Shown piece after piece: positions 1-5,657 of a DNA stretch of 5,657 bases (position 1 is its first letter; each line of letters begins with the position of its first letter). Position numbers and translations under genes: made by a program. Below the pieces are notes generated by a model. That model made no database searches and was not told the origin of the DNA. It saw only the letters and a list, made by a program, of their open reading frames with translations. The stretch lies in contig CACYDE010000119.1 of NCBI GenBank assembly GCA_902773045.1, positions 1 to 5,657 of the forward strand, given 5' to 3'. The DNA is from an uncultured Ruminococcus sp. Its GTDB lineage: Bacteria; Bacillota; Clostridia; Oscillospirales; Acutalibacteraceae.

Positions 1-126
1 CAAGAAAATTTAACGCAGTTCAGGGCAAATTAGACAAGCAGAAATGAAAAGTTATTTATAAACAGTTCCTTAGTCTGATTTCGCTGAGGTCAGTTTATTT
101 TCTACACCAATTTGCTGCGTCAGCGA

Positions 127-171
127 CCAAAGGCTCTGCCTTTGGAAACCGCCAACTTTTGAAAAAGTTGG
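127..171. repeat. Tandem double-hairpin intergenic element
   Basis: Two perfect stem-loops stand side by side, 6 nt apart. The first pairs CCAAAGGC (127-134) with GCCTTTGG (138-145) around a 3-nt loop. The second pairs CCAACTTT (152-159) with AAAGTTGG (164-171) around the loop TGAA. A smaller stem, GCTG/CAGC (114-124), lies just before them. Neither stem is followed directly by a run of T, so these are not classic terminators. From memory, similar tandem-hairpin sequences are scattered between genes in Ruminococcus-like genomes, which suggests a dispersed intergenic repeat; that link is inference. The rest of 1-200 shows no convincing gene. Confidence 0.6.
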
Positions 172-203
172 ATCAAAACTTCAATATTGTTTTTAATAGC
201 ACA

Positions 204-230
204 ACGAGTTAAATTACAACTCGTCTTTTT
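204..230 (+). terminator. Short hairpin with T-run, possible terminator of an upstream gene
   Basis: ACGAGTT (204-210) pairs perfectly with AACTCGT (218-224) around a 7-nt loop. A C and five T (226-230) follow. The stem is only 7 bp and contains three G-C pairs, so it would be a weak rho-independent terminator. It lies immediately upstream of the hydrolase promoter, where it could insulate that gene from transcription entering from the left. Confidence 0.5.
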
Positions 231-233
231 CAC

Positions 234-262
234 TTGTATTATCGTTTTTGGTGTGATATAAT
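234..262 (+). promoter_or_regulatory. Sigma-A-type extended -10 promoter for the hydrolase-cupin unit
   Basis: The -10 box TATAAT (257-262) is a perfect consensus and is preceded by TGA, giving an extended -10 (TGn). The -35 box TTGTAT (234-239) is poor, matching the first three consensus bases, but the spacer is exactly 17 bp. Transcription would start near 269, leaving a leader of about 27 nt before the ATG at 296. The strong extended -10 compensates for the weak -35. Confidence 0.7.
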
Positions 263-295
263 TGTTTAAAACATTTAAAACGTGGAGGATGGGTC

Positions 296-1474
296 ATGAA
301 GAAAGCTTTAAAAGTGATATTAAAAATACTCAAATGGATATGTCTTGTGATCGTAACTCTTGTTGTGATCCTGTTGATCGTTCGTTTGATAGGTCAAAAG
401 ATAAACAGCAAAACGCCCGAAAACGGAATCAATGAAGAAATGTACATTGATGTAAACGGTCAGCAGCAATGGATAAGCATTTACGGCGAGAATAAAGATA
501 ACCCTGCAATGCTCTATCTCCACGGAGGACCCGGAAATTCCACAAGTTACGCAGACTGGGCGATAGTCCGCAAGCTTTCAAAGGATTATACCGTTATCAG
601 CTGGGATCAGCGAAACAGCGGAAAAACATGGATCAAGGATCCGAAAAGTGAACCTATAACTCCCGAAATGATGAGGAGCGATCTGGAAGTCGTAGTTGAT
701 TATACGCTGCAGTATCTCGGAAAAGATACTGTCACGCTGCTCGGAATGTCATGGGGTACATATTACGGCTGTGATTACGCACTCAATCATCCGGATAAAG
801 TAGACTGTATTATCAATCTTTCACAATGTGTGGACAACAGAGACGGTATGCTGGCTGTAAAAGATGAATTGCTGAAACGAAGCGAGGGCGACGCGGAAGA
901 TCATGAACTCGCCGAACAGTACGACCCTCTGCTTTTGTATGATCTGAGCGAAGAAGACAGCAAAGCGTTTGACGATCTCATGAATGCTTTGCCCGAAGAA
1001 CGTCCCGCAATGCTTCAGAGCAATCCCAAATTACAGGAGATCATGGAGAAATTAAGAAACCAAAGCGAGATCATGAACCGGCTTTATGACAAGTATATGC
1101 CCGATGACGAAAGCGTGTTTGACTCGGATATAAACATCATAGCGGCAGTATACTTCTGTCCTTATTATTCTCTCTCGGATCTTTACAAAATATCACGTTA
1201 TGGCGAGAGCAATAATTTCGAGTTGGATAATCAAAAAGCTTTCTACACCACGTTTTCTTTGAAAGACAGAACCTCTTACGAAATGCCTTTCTATGTTCTT
1301 CAGGGTGACGACGATGATTACGGTGATATTGTCAAAAATTATATGGACAATGTAACCGCGCCGGACAAAGATCTGCAGTATATCGAAGGCGGTCACATGT
1401 CAACAATGCTGCAGACCGAAAAAATGACGGAATTTGTCCATGGGATCTCTGAAAAACAAAAAGAGTTAAAATAA
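296..1474 (+). CDS. Membrane-anchored alpha/beta hydrolase, prolyl-aminopeptidase-like (S33 type)
   Basis: The 392-residue protein has a Lys-rich N-terminus followed by a hydrophobic helix (about residues 14-33) without a signal-peptidase site. It therefore looks like a signal anchor with the enzyme domain outside the cell. The hydrolase fold is clear. HGGPG (76-80) is the oxyanion-hole motif typical of proline iminopeptidases, followed by WDQR (103-106). The nucleophile elbow is GMSWG (150-154) with Ser152. The likely acid is within the run D338-D341 after QG (D340 by family alignment from memory), and the base is His367 in GGH. Residues about 175-325 form the lid, which normally sets substrate choice. 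AGGAGG-type Shine-Dalgarno bases GGAGG (284-288) sit 7 nt before the ATG, which fixes the start. The fold is secure; peptidase activity is inferred, since many HGGPG proteins hydrolyse other esters or amides. The cupin gene follows after 49 nt and is probably cotranscribed. Confidence 0.88.
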   Translation: MKKALKVILKILKWICLVIVTLVVILLIVRLIGQKINSKTPENGINEEMYIDVNGQQQWISIYGENKDNPAMLYLHGGPGNSTSYADWAIVRKLSKDYTVISWDQRNSGKTWIKDPKSEPITPEMMRSDLEVVVDYTLQYLGKDTVTLLGMSWGTYYGCDYALNHPDKVDCIINLSQCVDNRDGMLAVKDELLKRSEGDAEDHELAEQYDPLLLYDLSEEDSKAFDDLMNALPEERPAMLQSNPKLQEIMEKLRNQSEIMNRLYDKYMPDDESVFDSDINIIAAVYFCPYYSLSDLYKISRYGESNNFELDNQKAFYTTFSLKDRTSYEMPFYVLQGDDDDYGDIVKNYMDNVTAPDKDLQYIEGGHMSTMLQTEKMTEFVHGISEKQKELK

Positions 1475-1523
1475 GCCGCGGACAGTAATTTAAAAGCCGA
1501 AAAAACATAAGGAGCGCATTGAC

Positions 1524-1853
1524 ATGATTATTGATTTTAATAAGACAGAAGAAACGAGAATTCCCGAATTCAAAGGCGGCAAGGGAGACACGATCGCACG
1601 CATGCGCGTTGATGAACTCGGAAAGATAATGTACGGAAGACTGGAGCCGGGGTCGTCCATCGGTTTTCATGCTCACGAAACAAACAGCGAGATAATATAT
1701 ATACTCAGCGGCAAAGCGGATTTTCTGTATGACAACACAACAGAAGAAGCTGCGGCGGGAGAATGTCACTACTGTCCGAAGGGTCACAGTCATTCGATGA
1801 TAAACAACGGCAGTGAGGAGCTTGTTTTCTTCGCCGTGGTTCCCGAGCAGTAA
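1524..1853 (+). CDS. Small single-domain cupin protein
   Basis: The 109-residue protein is almost entirely one cupin beta-barrel. Cupin motif 1, G(X)5HXH(X)4E(X)6G, runs from G43 to G63 with His49, His51 and Glu56. Motif 2, G(X)5PXG(X)2H(X)3N, matches exactly with G79, P85, G87, His90 and N94. The complete 3-His/1-Glu set predicts a bound divalent metal. Two cysteines, C81 and C84, form a CxxC within motif 2. There is no signal peptide, so it is cytoplasmic. AAGGAG (1509-1514) lies 9 nt before the ATG, and the gene ends in tandem stops (TAATAA). It follows the hydrolase gene by 49 nt with no terminator between. Small cupins of this type include sugar isomerases, dioxygenases and ligand-binding proteins, so the reaction cannot be named from sequence alone. 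Confidence 0.88.
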   Translation: MIIDFNKTEETRIPEFKGGKGDTIARMRVDELGKIMYGRLEPGSSIGFHAHETNSEIIYILSGKADFLYDNTTEEAAAGECHYCPKGHSHSMINNGSEELVFFAVVPEQ

Positions 1854-1877
1854 TAAAAATACATATCATAACAGCAA

Positions 1878-1920
1878 AAGGCTCTCGGAAAGTTCCGGGA
1901 GCCTTGATTTATGGATTTTT
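1878..1920. terminator. Bidirectional rho-independent terminator between convergent units
   Basis: AAGGCTCTCGGAA (1878-1890) pairs with TTCCGGGAGCCTT (1893-1905), a stem of up to 13 bp with one G-U pair and a tiny loop. On the + strand it is followed by GATTTATGGATTTTT, an interrupted T-rich tail. On the - strand the stem is followed by TTTTGCTGTT if its last two pairs are counted as tail. It lies 24 nt after the cupin stop and about 100 nt beyond the stop of the LRR operon, so it can end both units. Confidence 0.8.
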
Positions 1921-1924
1921 AAAG

Positions 1925-2004
1925 CAATACCGCAGACCGATCGAAACGTTCTGCGCTCCTCTTTGATGTGCAGTCAGATTCGGCATGATCTCAGTGCGGT
2001 ATTG
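1925..2004. repeat. 80-nt element bounded by perfect 10-bp inverted repeats
   Basis: CAATACCGCA (1925-1934) is perfectly complementary to TGCGGTATTG (1995-2004). Inside, CCGA (1937-1940) can pair with TCGG (1980-1983), and CTGCGC with GTGCAG (one G-U pair), so the whole stretch can fold into a branched or bulged hairpin. It begins 3 nt past the stop of the second LRR gene, forming that mRNA's 3' end structure. No T-run follows the outer stem on the - strand (CTTTAAAAA), so termination probably occurs at the next stem-loop. It holds no convincing gene. It could be a small mobile remnant or a 3'-UTR stabilising structure. Confidence 0.5.
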
Positions 2005-2007
2005 AAT

Positions 2008-3807
2008 TTATTTTCTTTTGAAAAGCGTTTTTAAAAGAAAGGCTGCGGAAAGCAGGACAGCCAAGCCCGAAACGGAAATTATGATTATTTTCGCAGGGCT
2101 TAATTTTTTTTGGGGAGTCTCACGAACGGCGGCGGTCGGACGATCGTCCGAAGTATCGTTCATCTTTTCCGAATCCGCATGATCGGAAGTCTTTTCAGCG
2201 TCGGAGTCACTGTGGGAAAACGGATGAGAAAAATCAGGTTTGTCAACCGGGTTCTCATCGTACCAAATGCTGGTTGTATTAGTCAACCAATAAAAGTGAT
2301 CTGCTATAATAACTATATGTTTGTCGGGAGACCAACTTCCGTACACGCTCTGACCCGATAAAGCTATTACTTCTTTAAGATCCGTACAACCTTCAAACAT
2401 TCCGAGATCTACCGCCGTTATTTCGTTCGGAAGGGTAACACTTCTCACCTCGGAGCAGCCATCGAATGAGCCGCTCCAAATCTCCGTAAAATCGTCCGAC
2501 AGTATAACTATTTTGTCATGCCCCTTGTATTTTACGAAACAGTTATTTAAACTTACGTAATCATCACTCGACGAGCTTATATACTTCTCAAGCCAAGGCG
2601 TTGAAACAAAAACATCGTGACCCAGTTTCATATCCGAATCGGGCAAAGTTATATCCGTGAGAGCCGTACACCCTTTAAAAGCCTCCTCTCCGATAAATTC
2701 AACAGAAGAAGGAATATTTATTGATGAAAGACTCTCACAAGATGAGAATGCTTTTTCGTATATCCTTATTAAACTTTTGGAAATCCTTATACTTTTCAGC
2801 GATGAGCACCAATAAAATGCGTAATCACCGATCTCCTTGACGCTGTCGGGCATATCGATACTTTTTAATTCCGAGTTCTCTCTAATCCTACTACTGCCTG
2901 ATTCTTCATCAGCAAAAGCGCAGCGGTAGATTACTTTAACGTTGTCCGGAATTCTTACGGATTCATCATGTCCCTTATATTTTAAAAGAACTGAGTTTCC
3001 AAACATTACGAAATCATCGGAACAATCTTCTATGTAATTTTCATACCAAGAAACATCTGAAAAAGCATCATCTCCGAGGTGTTCTATCGAATTTCCGACA
3101 GATATATTTTTAAGCTCGCTGCAGCCTTCAAATGCCCTGCTTCCGATACTTTTAACCGATTCCGGAATATTTATACGAGTTAAATTTTTGCAGTCAGCGA
3201 AAGCAGAATTGCCGATATATGAAACGGAGTTACCAAGCTTTATGTCGAATATGTTGTCACAGGATTCAAAAGCGGCATAGCCTATTTCCTCGACCGTATC
3301 CGGAATAATCACTTTTTTGAGATTATCGCAATTCTCGAAAGCGTCCGGCCAGATCTCCTTAACGCCGCTCGGGATCGTGACCTCAGTTATGCTGTTATTT
3401 CTCGAAAAAGCTTCCACTCCGATAAGCGTAACCGTTTTTCCGTCAATGGTTTCGGGAATAGCAACATTTTTTTCCGATCCATGATATTTTCCTATCATCA
3501 ATTCGCCGCTTTCGGAATAAGAATATTCATATGAACCGAATGTTCCGGAGCCTGCGTATTCCCACGAATATACTGACTTTATATCGTCATCTACAGATTT
3601 AGAATATGCACCGCTGCCATCGCCATTAGACGGTACATAATAATCATAACCTTCACCTCTTCTCCATGTATAACCGCTTGTGTCGAGGTCTGTATCTTCG
3701 TCCGACTCATACGGCGAGTCACTGCTTGCGGACGCCGTTATAAAAGTCATTTGTGATGTTATCAAAACTAATAATGCGATGCATGCAGAAAACAATTTTT
3801 TTCGCAT
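2008..3807 (-). CDS. BspA-like LRR_5 surface protein with C-terminal membrane anchor
   Basis: The predicted protein has 599 residues from the ATG at 3807. A signal peptide (1-27) has a Lys/Arg start, a hydrophobic core and a likely ASA cleavage site. A Tyr/Asp-rich linker (28-80) follows. About thirteen BspA-type leucine-rich repeats of roughly 23 residues (about 93-500) show the usual pattern of L..I.IP.SV..IG..AF..C. Two repeats carry the same inserted cassette ending in KYKGHD (253-281 and 404-431). An acidic Ser/His/Asp stalk (about 526-558) leads to one transmembrane helix (about 572-593) and a basic tail KTLFKRK. There is no LPxTG sortase signal, so it stays in the cell membrane with its repeats outside. 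LRR_5 proteins are often adhesins or binding proteins; the ligand here is unknown. It is the second gene of the operon, 42 nt after the lipoprotein gene. A longer in-frame GTG start at 3843 was rejected because it lacks a ribosome site and would bury the signal peptide. Confidence 0.9.
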   Translation of the reverse strand: MRKKLFSACIALLVLITSQMTFITASASSDSPYESDEDTDLDTSGYTWRRGEGYDYYVPSNGDGSGAYSKSVDDDIKSVYSWEYAGSGTFGSYEYSYSESGELMIGKYHGSEKNVAIPETIDGKTVTLIGVEAFSRNNSITEVTIPSGVKEIWPDAFENCDNLKKVIIPDTVEEIGYAAFESCDNIFDIKLGNSVSYIGNSAFADCKNLTRINIPESVKSIGSRAFEGCSELKNISVGNSIEHLGDDAFSDVSWYENYIEDCSDDFVMFGNSVLLKYKGHDESVRIPDNVKVIYRCAFADEESGSSRIRENSELKSIDMPDSVKEIGDYAFYWCSSLKSIRISKSLIRIYEKAFSSCESLSSINIPSSVEFIGEEAFKGCTALTDITLPDSDMKLGHDVFVSTPWLEKYISSSSDDYVSLNNCFVKYKGHDKIVILSDDFTEIWSGSFDGCSEVRSVTLPNEITAVDLGMFEGCTDLKEVIALSGQSVYGSWSPDKHIVIIADHFYWLTNTTSIWYDENPVDKPDFSHPFSHSDSDAEKTSDHADSEKMNDTSDDRPTAAVRETPQKKLSPAKIIIISVSGLAVLLSAAFLLKTLFKRK

Positions 3808-3814
3808 TTCTGAT

Positions 3815-3819
3815 CTCCT
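3815..3819 (-). promoter_or_regulatory. Ribosome binding site that sets the start of the second LRR gene
   Basis: Read on the - strand, AGGAG (3819 down to 3815, within GGAAAGGAG) lies 7 nt before the ATG at 3807. That start opens directly on MRKKLF and a textbook signal peptide. The alternative GTG at 3843 is preceded by ATTACCG, without a purine-rich site. Confidence 0.85.
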
Positions 3820-3849
3820 TTCCGGATCCAACCTATATTTCACCGGTAA

Positions 3850-5430
3850 TCACCCCAATTTGGCTGTGATATTTGAATTGTTGACATCGGGAAGACTGCC
3901 GAATTCACAGGTCGTCATTCCGGACTTTAACTCATTGATTTTTTGGTCATATTCACTCTTCGAGATCTCCTGATCATCCATCTTATAGACGATCGGACTT
4001 TCTCCCGAAAGCGCGTTATCGGAAAAGGTGTGAACATATTGGCGTTCTCCGTCAATAATGCTTGTAAAACCGGTTGAATTATAGCCTTGTCTCAGGGAAT
4101 ACCCCATCATCAGATTTCCTTTTTCCTTGTAGTAAAAAGTTCCGTAAGCGCTGACTCCTCCAACGCTTTTAACTTCGTTGTCATAAATCGTATACAGTGT
4201 TCCGCTTCCGTTTCCGACAAGCGTCTGAGTCACGACAAGCTCGGGGATATCGTCCTCGTCGATGTATAGCAATCCGAAATGATAGCCCGGCTGAGCAGCG
4301 TAATCCGAAAGGAGATCTCTGTAAAGCGATCGCCAGTCTGCCGGTTCGGGAGCCTTCTCCGAATCCGAGGACTTCTTTTCTTCCGAATCCGTTTCGCTTT
4401 CGGGTTCATCCTCATCCGGGATCCCCTCATCCGGGATCCCCTCATCCGGGATCCCCTTTTCCGGGTCATAAGCAATAAATCTGATCTCCCCGTCGTGCCA
4501 CTTGCCGGATGAAATCTCGTCCTTTACGTTCTTCCAGCTTTCATTGTCCTCGGGGTAATATAGCGCGGCATTTACATCGTAGAAAATATTTTCCGCCAAC
4601 GAAGGCTTATCGCCCTTGAAAATTATACTTTCAAGATTACGGCACGAAGCAAAAGCGTCCTCACCGATCGCTTTCACGCTTTCCGGGATCTCTATACTGT
4701 TCAAAGAATCGCATTCCAGAAACGCAGCTTCTCCTATTCTGTCGATACCGTCGTTAAGTTCGACATCGTTCAATGAATAGCAGCAGATAAACGTCCCGTC
4801 GCCTATTGAAGTTACGCTGCTCGGTATAACTATGCTTTCAAGTGAATCGCAGTGAAAGAACGAAAAATCCCCTATTTCCGTGACGCTGTCCGGGATCTCG
4901 ACGGAAGCCAGATCCCTGCACCAAGCAAACGCTCCTATGCTTATATCGGTCACACCGTCCTGAATGTAAATATCGGTTATATGTTTATCGTTAGTATAAA
5001 ATTTCTGCAGAGGAGGCTGGGAATTATTTCCGGATATACTGCCTTTGCCGCTGCTGGCACCCACCGCATAGCTTTGACTTTTGCCGTGATCTGTGTCTTT
5101 ATTTAAATTATAATCAATACTCAAAGATCTTGTTCTCATTTTACCTTCGCCGTATACGTACAAATGACCGTTTCCATACAAACTGCATATTACATTATCG
5201 TCTTGTCGTCCAAAGCTCCCCGTTTCCAAAGGTTTTGTAACTTCGTCAAAGGGCAGTGACTCGGTTTGAGGCGCACTTTCGCTGTCCGATGAGTTTTCCG
5301 ACCGAAGATCACTTTCATACTCATAAGTATCGGAATCCGGTGAAATTGAAACTTCTTTCTCCTCATTCGAATGGCAGCCGGAAAGGGAAAGGAGCAAACT
5401 TAATGCAAGAATAATAACTTTTTTCTTCAT
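3850..5430 (-). CDS. LRR_5 surface lipoprotein with C-terminal Asp-rich domain
   Basis: The 526-residue protein starts with a lipoprotein signal; the lipobox LSGC puts the lipidated Cys at residue 19. A Ser/Glu/Asp-rich tether (20-62) is followed by a BspA-type lead-in (about 70-145, including NGHLYVYGEGKM). Five LRR_5 repeats plus a degenerate sixth cover about 148-285. The array closes with the usual cap, ending at YYPEDNESW and FIAYDP (290-323). Three exact GIPDE repeats (326-340) and an acidic linker then join it to a second domain (about 364-515). That domain has DEDDIPEL (391-398), like the Asp-rich, possibly calcium-binding motif seen in many clostridial surface proteins; that function is inferred. 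AAGAGG (5438-5443) lies 7 nt before the ATG, fixing the start. It is the promoter-proximal gene of the LRR operon. The LRR and lipoprotein calls are firm; the ligand is unknown. Confidence 0.9.
   Translation of the reverse strand: MKKKVIILALSLLLSLSGCHSNEEKEVSISPDSDTYEYESDLRSENSSDSESAPQTESLPFDEVTKPLETGSFGRQDDNVICSLYGNGHLYVYGEGKMRTRSLSIDYNLNKDTDHGKSQSYAVGASSGKGSISGNNSQPPLQKFYTNDKHITDIYIQDGVTDISIGAFAWCRDLASVEIPDSVTEIGDFSFFHCDSLESIVIPSSVTSIGDGTFICCYSLNDVELNDGIDRIGEAAFLECDSLNSIEIPESVKAIGEDAFASCRNLESIIFKGDKPSLAENIFYDVNAALYYPEDNESWKNVKDEISSGKWHDGEIRFIAYDPEKGIPDEGIPDEGIPDEDEPESETDSEEKKSSDSEKAPEPADWRSLYRDLLSDYAAQPGYHFGLLYIDEDDIPELVVTQTLVGNGSGTLYTIYDNEVKSVGGVSAYGTFYYKEKGNLMMGYSLRQGYNSTGFTSIIDGERQYVHTFSDNALSGESPIVYKMDDQEISKSEYDQKINELKSGMTTCEFGSLPDVNNSNITAKLG
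4411..4455 (-). repeat. Three perfect 15-bp tandem repeats encoding GIPDE
   Basis: The 15-bp unit CTCATCCGGGATCCC (+ strand) occurs three times without a single difference (4411-4425, 4426-4440, 4441-4455). Each copy contains the 8-bp palindrome GGGATCCC. It encodes GIPDE three times (residues 326-340 of the lipoprotein), in the linker between the LRR cap and the C-terminal domain. The unit length is a multiple of three, so gain or loss of copies keeps the frame. Confidence 0.95.
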
Positions 5431-5445
5431 ATCAATACCTCTTGT

Positions 5446-5477
5446 CGTTCAATTTTGAACGTAAGTAAAAATACGTT
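5446..5477 (-). promoter_or_regulatory. Leader of the LRR operon with two overlapping hairpins
   Basis: In the leader of about 70 nt, CGTTCAA/TTGAACG (5446-5461, 2-nt centre) forms one stem close to the ribosome site at 5438-5443. AACGTA (5458-5463) and TACGTT (5472-5477) form a second. They share bases 5458-5461, so both cannot form at once. The stems are short and AT-rich, and no known riboswitch class is recognisable. Confidence 0.3.
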
Positions 5478-5500
5478 TGTTTAAAAATATACTTTAAAAT

Positions 5501-5526
5501 CATTAATATTTTACCAAATATTAATG
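5501..5526. promoter_or_regulatory. Perfect 11-bp dyad over the -10 box, candidate operator
   Basis: CATTAATATTT (5501-5511) and AAATATTAATG (5516-5526) are exact reverse complements with the 4-nt centre TACC. The dyad spans the likely start site, the whole -10 and most of the spacer of the LRR operon promoter. Because most of it lies upstream of the transcript, it is better read as a DNA site for a dimeric repressor than as an RNA hairpin. The regulator is not encoded in this window. Confidence 0.6.
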
Positions 5527-5536
5527 TCGGTGTCAA
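5508..5536 (-). promoter_or_regulatory. Sigma-A-type promoter of the LRR operon
   Basis: On the - strand, TTGACA (5536 down to 5531) is a perfect -35 box, followed by a 17-bp spacer and TAAAAT (5513 down to 5508), which differs from the -10 consensus at one base. TGG precedes it, giving an extended -10. Transcription would start near 5501, about 70 nt before the ATG at 5430. No other good promoter was seen between the two LRR genes, so both are probably made from this one. Confidence 0.78.
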
Positions 5537-5589
5537 TATTTTTTGATATATTGTTCACTGATTTTGAAGAATTTATAGCAATCCAAACA

Positions 5590-5657
5590 AATAGACGGAC
5601 AAAAGGAGACGATGCCGGTGAGTGCAGAGCAAGGCGGAGGACGAAGGCATACTGGCG
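5590..5657 (+). other. GC-rich block at the right edge, start of an unknown gene or element
   Basis: Composition changes sharply from the AT-rich promoter region to a GC- and purine-rich block that runs off the window. AGGAG (5604-5608) is followed by ATG (5612) only 3 nt away and by an in-frame GTG (5618) at 9 nt. The frame stays open to the edge, reading MPVSAEQGGGRRHTG, which does not resemble a known N-terminus. GGCATAC near the edge could be the left arm of a hairpin completed outside. It may be a divergent gene start, a structured RNA or a dispersed repeat; the window is too short to decide. Confidence 0.3.

Noticed and set aside
3..47. Possible C-terminal end of an upstream + strand gene (RKFNAVQGKLDKQK then stop)
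   Set aside because: Only 14 codons, another frame is also open for 10 codons from the edge, and there is no homology to judge by.
1332..1793. Long - strand frame opposite the hydrolase end and the cupin gene
   Set aside because: The opposite strand has a complete cupin with both motifs and a good ribosome site; the antisense product shows no domain.
2008..2100. LPxTG cell-wall sorting signal at the C-terminus of the second LRR protein
   Set aside because: A hydrophobic helix and basic tail are present, but no LPxTG-like motif precedes them, so a plain membrane anchor fits better.
3808..3843. GTG start at 3843 giving a 12-residue longer second LRR protein
   Set aside because: No Shine-Dalgarno site precedes it, and it would put charged residues ahead of a complete signal peptide that has its own good ribosome site.
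4411..4455. Tandem repeats considered as a CRISPR array
   Set aside because: The units are only 15 bp, directly abutting with no spacers, and lie inside a coding frame.
4197..4512. Open frames with Arg- and Pro-rich products across the 15-bp repeats, both strands
   Set aside because: They are shadow frames of the lipoprotein gene produced by the tandem repeats; no ribosome site or known domain.
5551..5579. Possible + strand promoter TTGTTC-17-TATAGC for a divergent gene at the right edge
   Set aside because: Both boxes are weak (three and four matches), and the gene it would serve is itself uncertain.

Overview
The window looks like a chromosomal segment of a moderately AT-rich, Gram-positive anaerobe of the Clostridia, most likely Ruminococcus-like (Oscillospiraceae). 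This is inferred from strong AGGAG-type Shine-Dalgarno sites, a classic lipobox, BspA-like LRR_5 surface proteins of the kind abundant in gut Clostridia, and tandem-hairpin intergenic sequence at the left edge. No database search was possible, so the genus is a guess from style.

The layout is two convergent transcription units. The left unit (+ strand) has a hairpin-bearing intergenic region (1-230), a good extended -10 promoter (234-262), a membrane-anchored alpha/beta hydrolase of the HGGPG prolyl-aminopeptidase-like type (296-1474), and, 49 nt later, a small single-domain cupin (1524-1853). It ends at a strong stem-loop (1878-1905) that can work in both directions.

The right unit (- strand) is a two-gene operon of leucine-rich-repeat surface proteins. 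The first gene (5430 down to 3850) is a lipoprotein with five to six LRR_5 repeats, a typical BspA-type cap, a GIPDE tandem repeat linker and a separate C-terminal domain with an Asp-rich DxD..PEL motif. The second gene (3807 down to 2008) has a cleavable signal peptide, about thirteen LRR_5 repeats interrupted twice by the same W-Y-KYKGHD cassette, an acidic stalk and a C-terminal membrane anchor. The operon has a near-consensus promoter (TTGACA, 17 bp, TAAAAT). A perfect 11-bp dyad with a 4-nt centre covers its -10, which points to a repressor-type operator.

The two LRR proteins would sit on the outer face of the membrane, one held by lipid and one by a transmembrane helix, so they may act as an adhesion or binding pair. 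The hydrolase and cupin have no visible functional link to them. I see no strong evidence of an entirely new system. The best leads are the dyad operator, the paired anchors, the internal duplications, and several structured noncoding stretches (127-171, 1925-2004, 5446-5477, 5590-5657).
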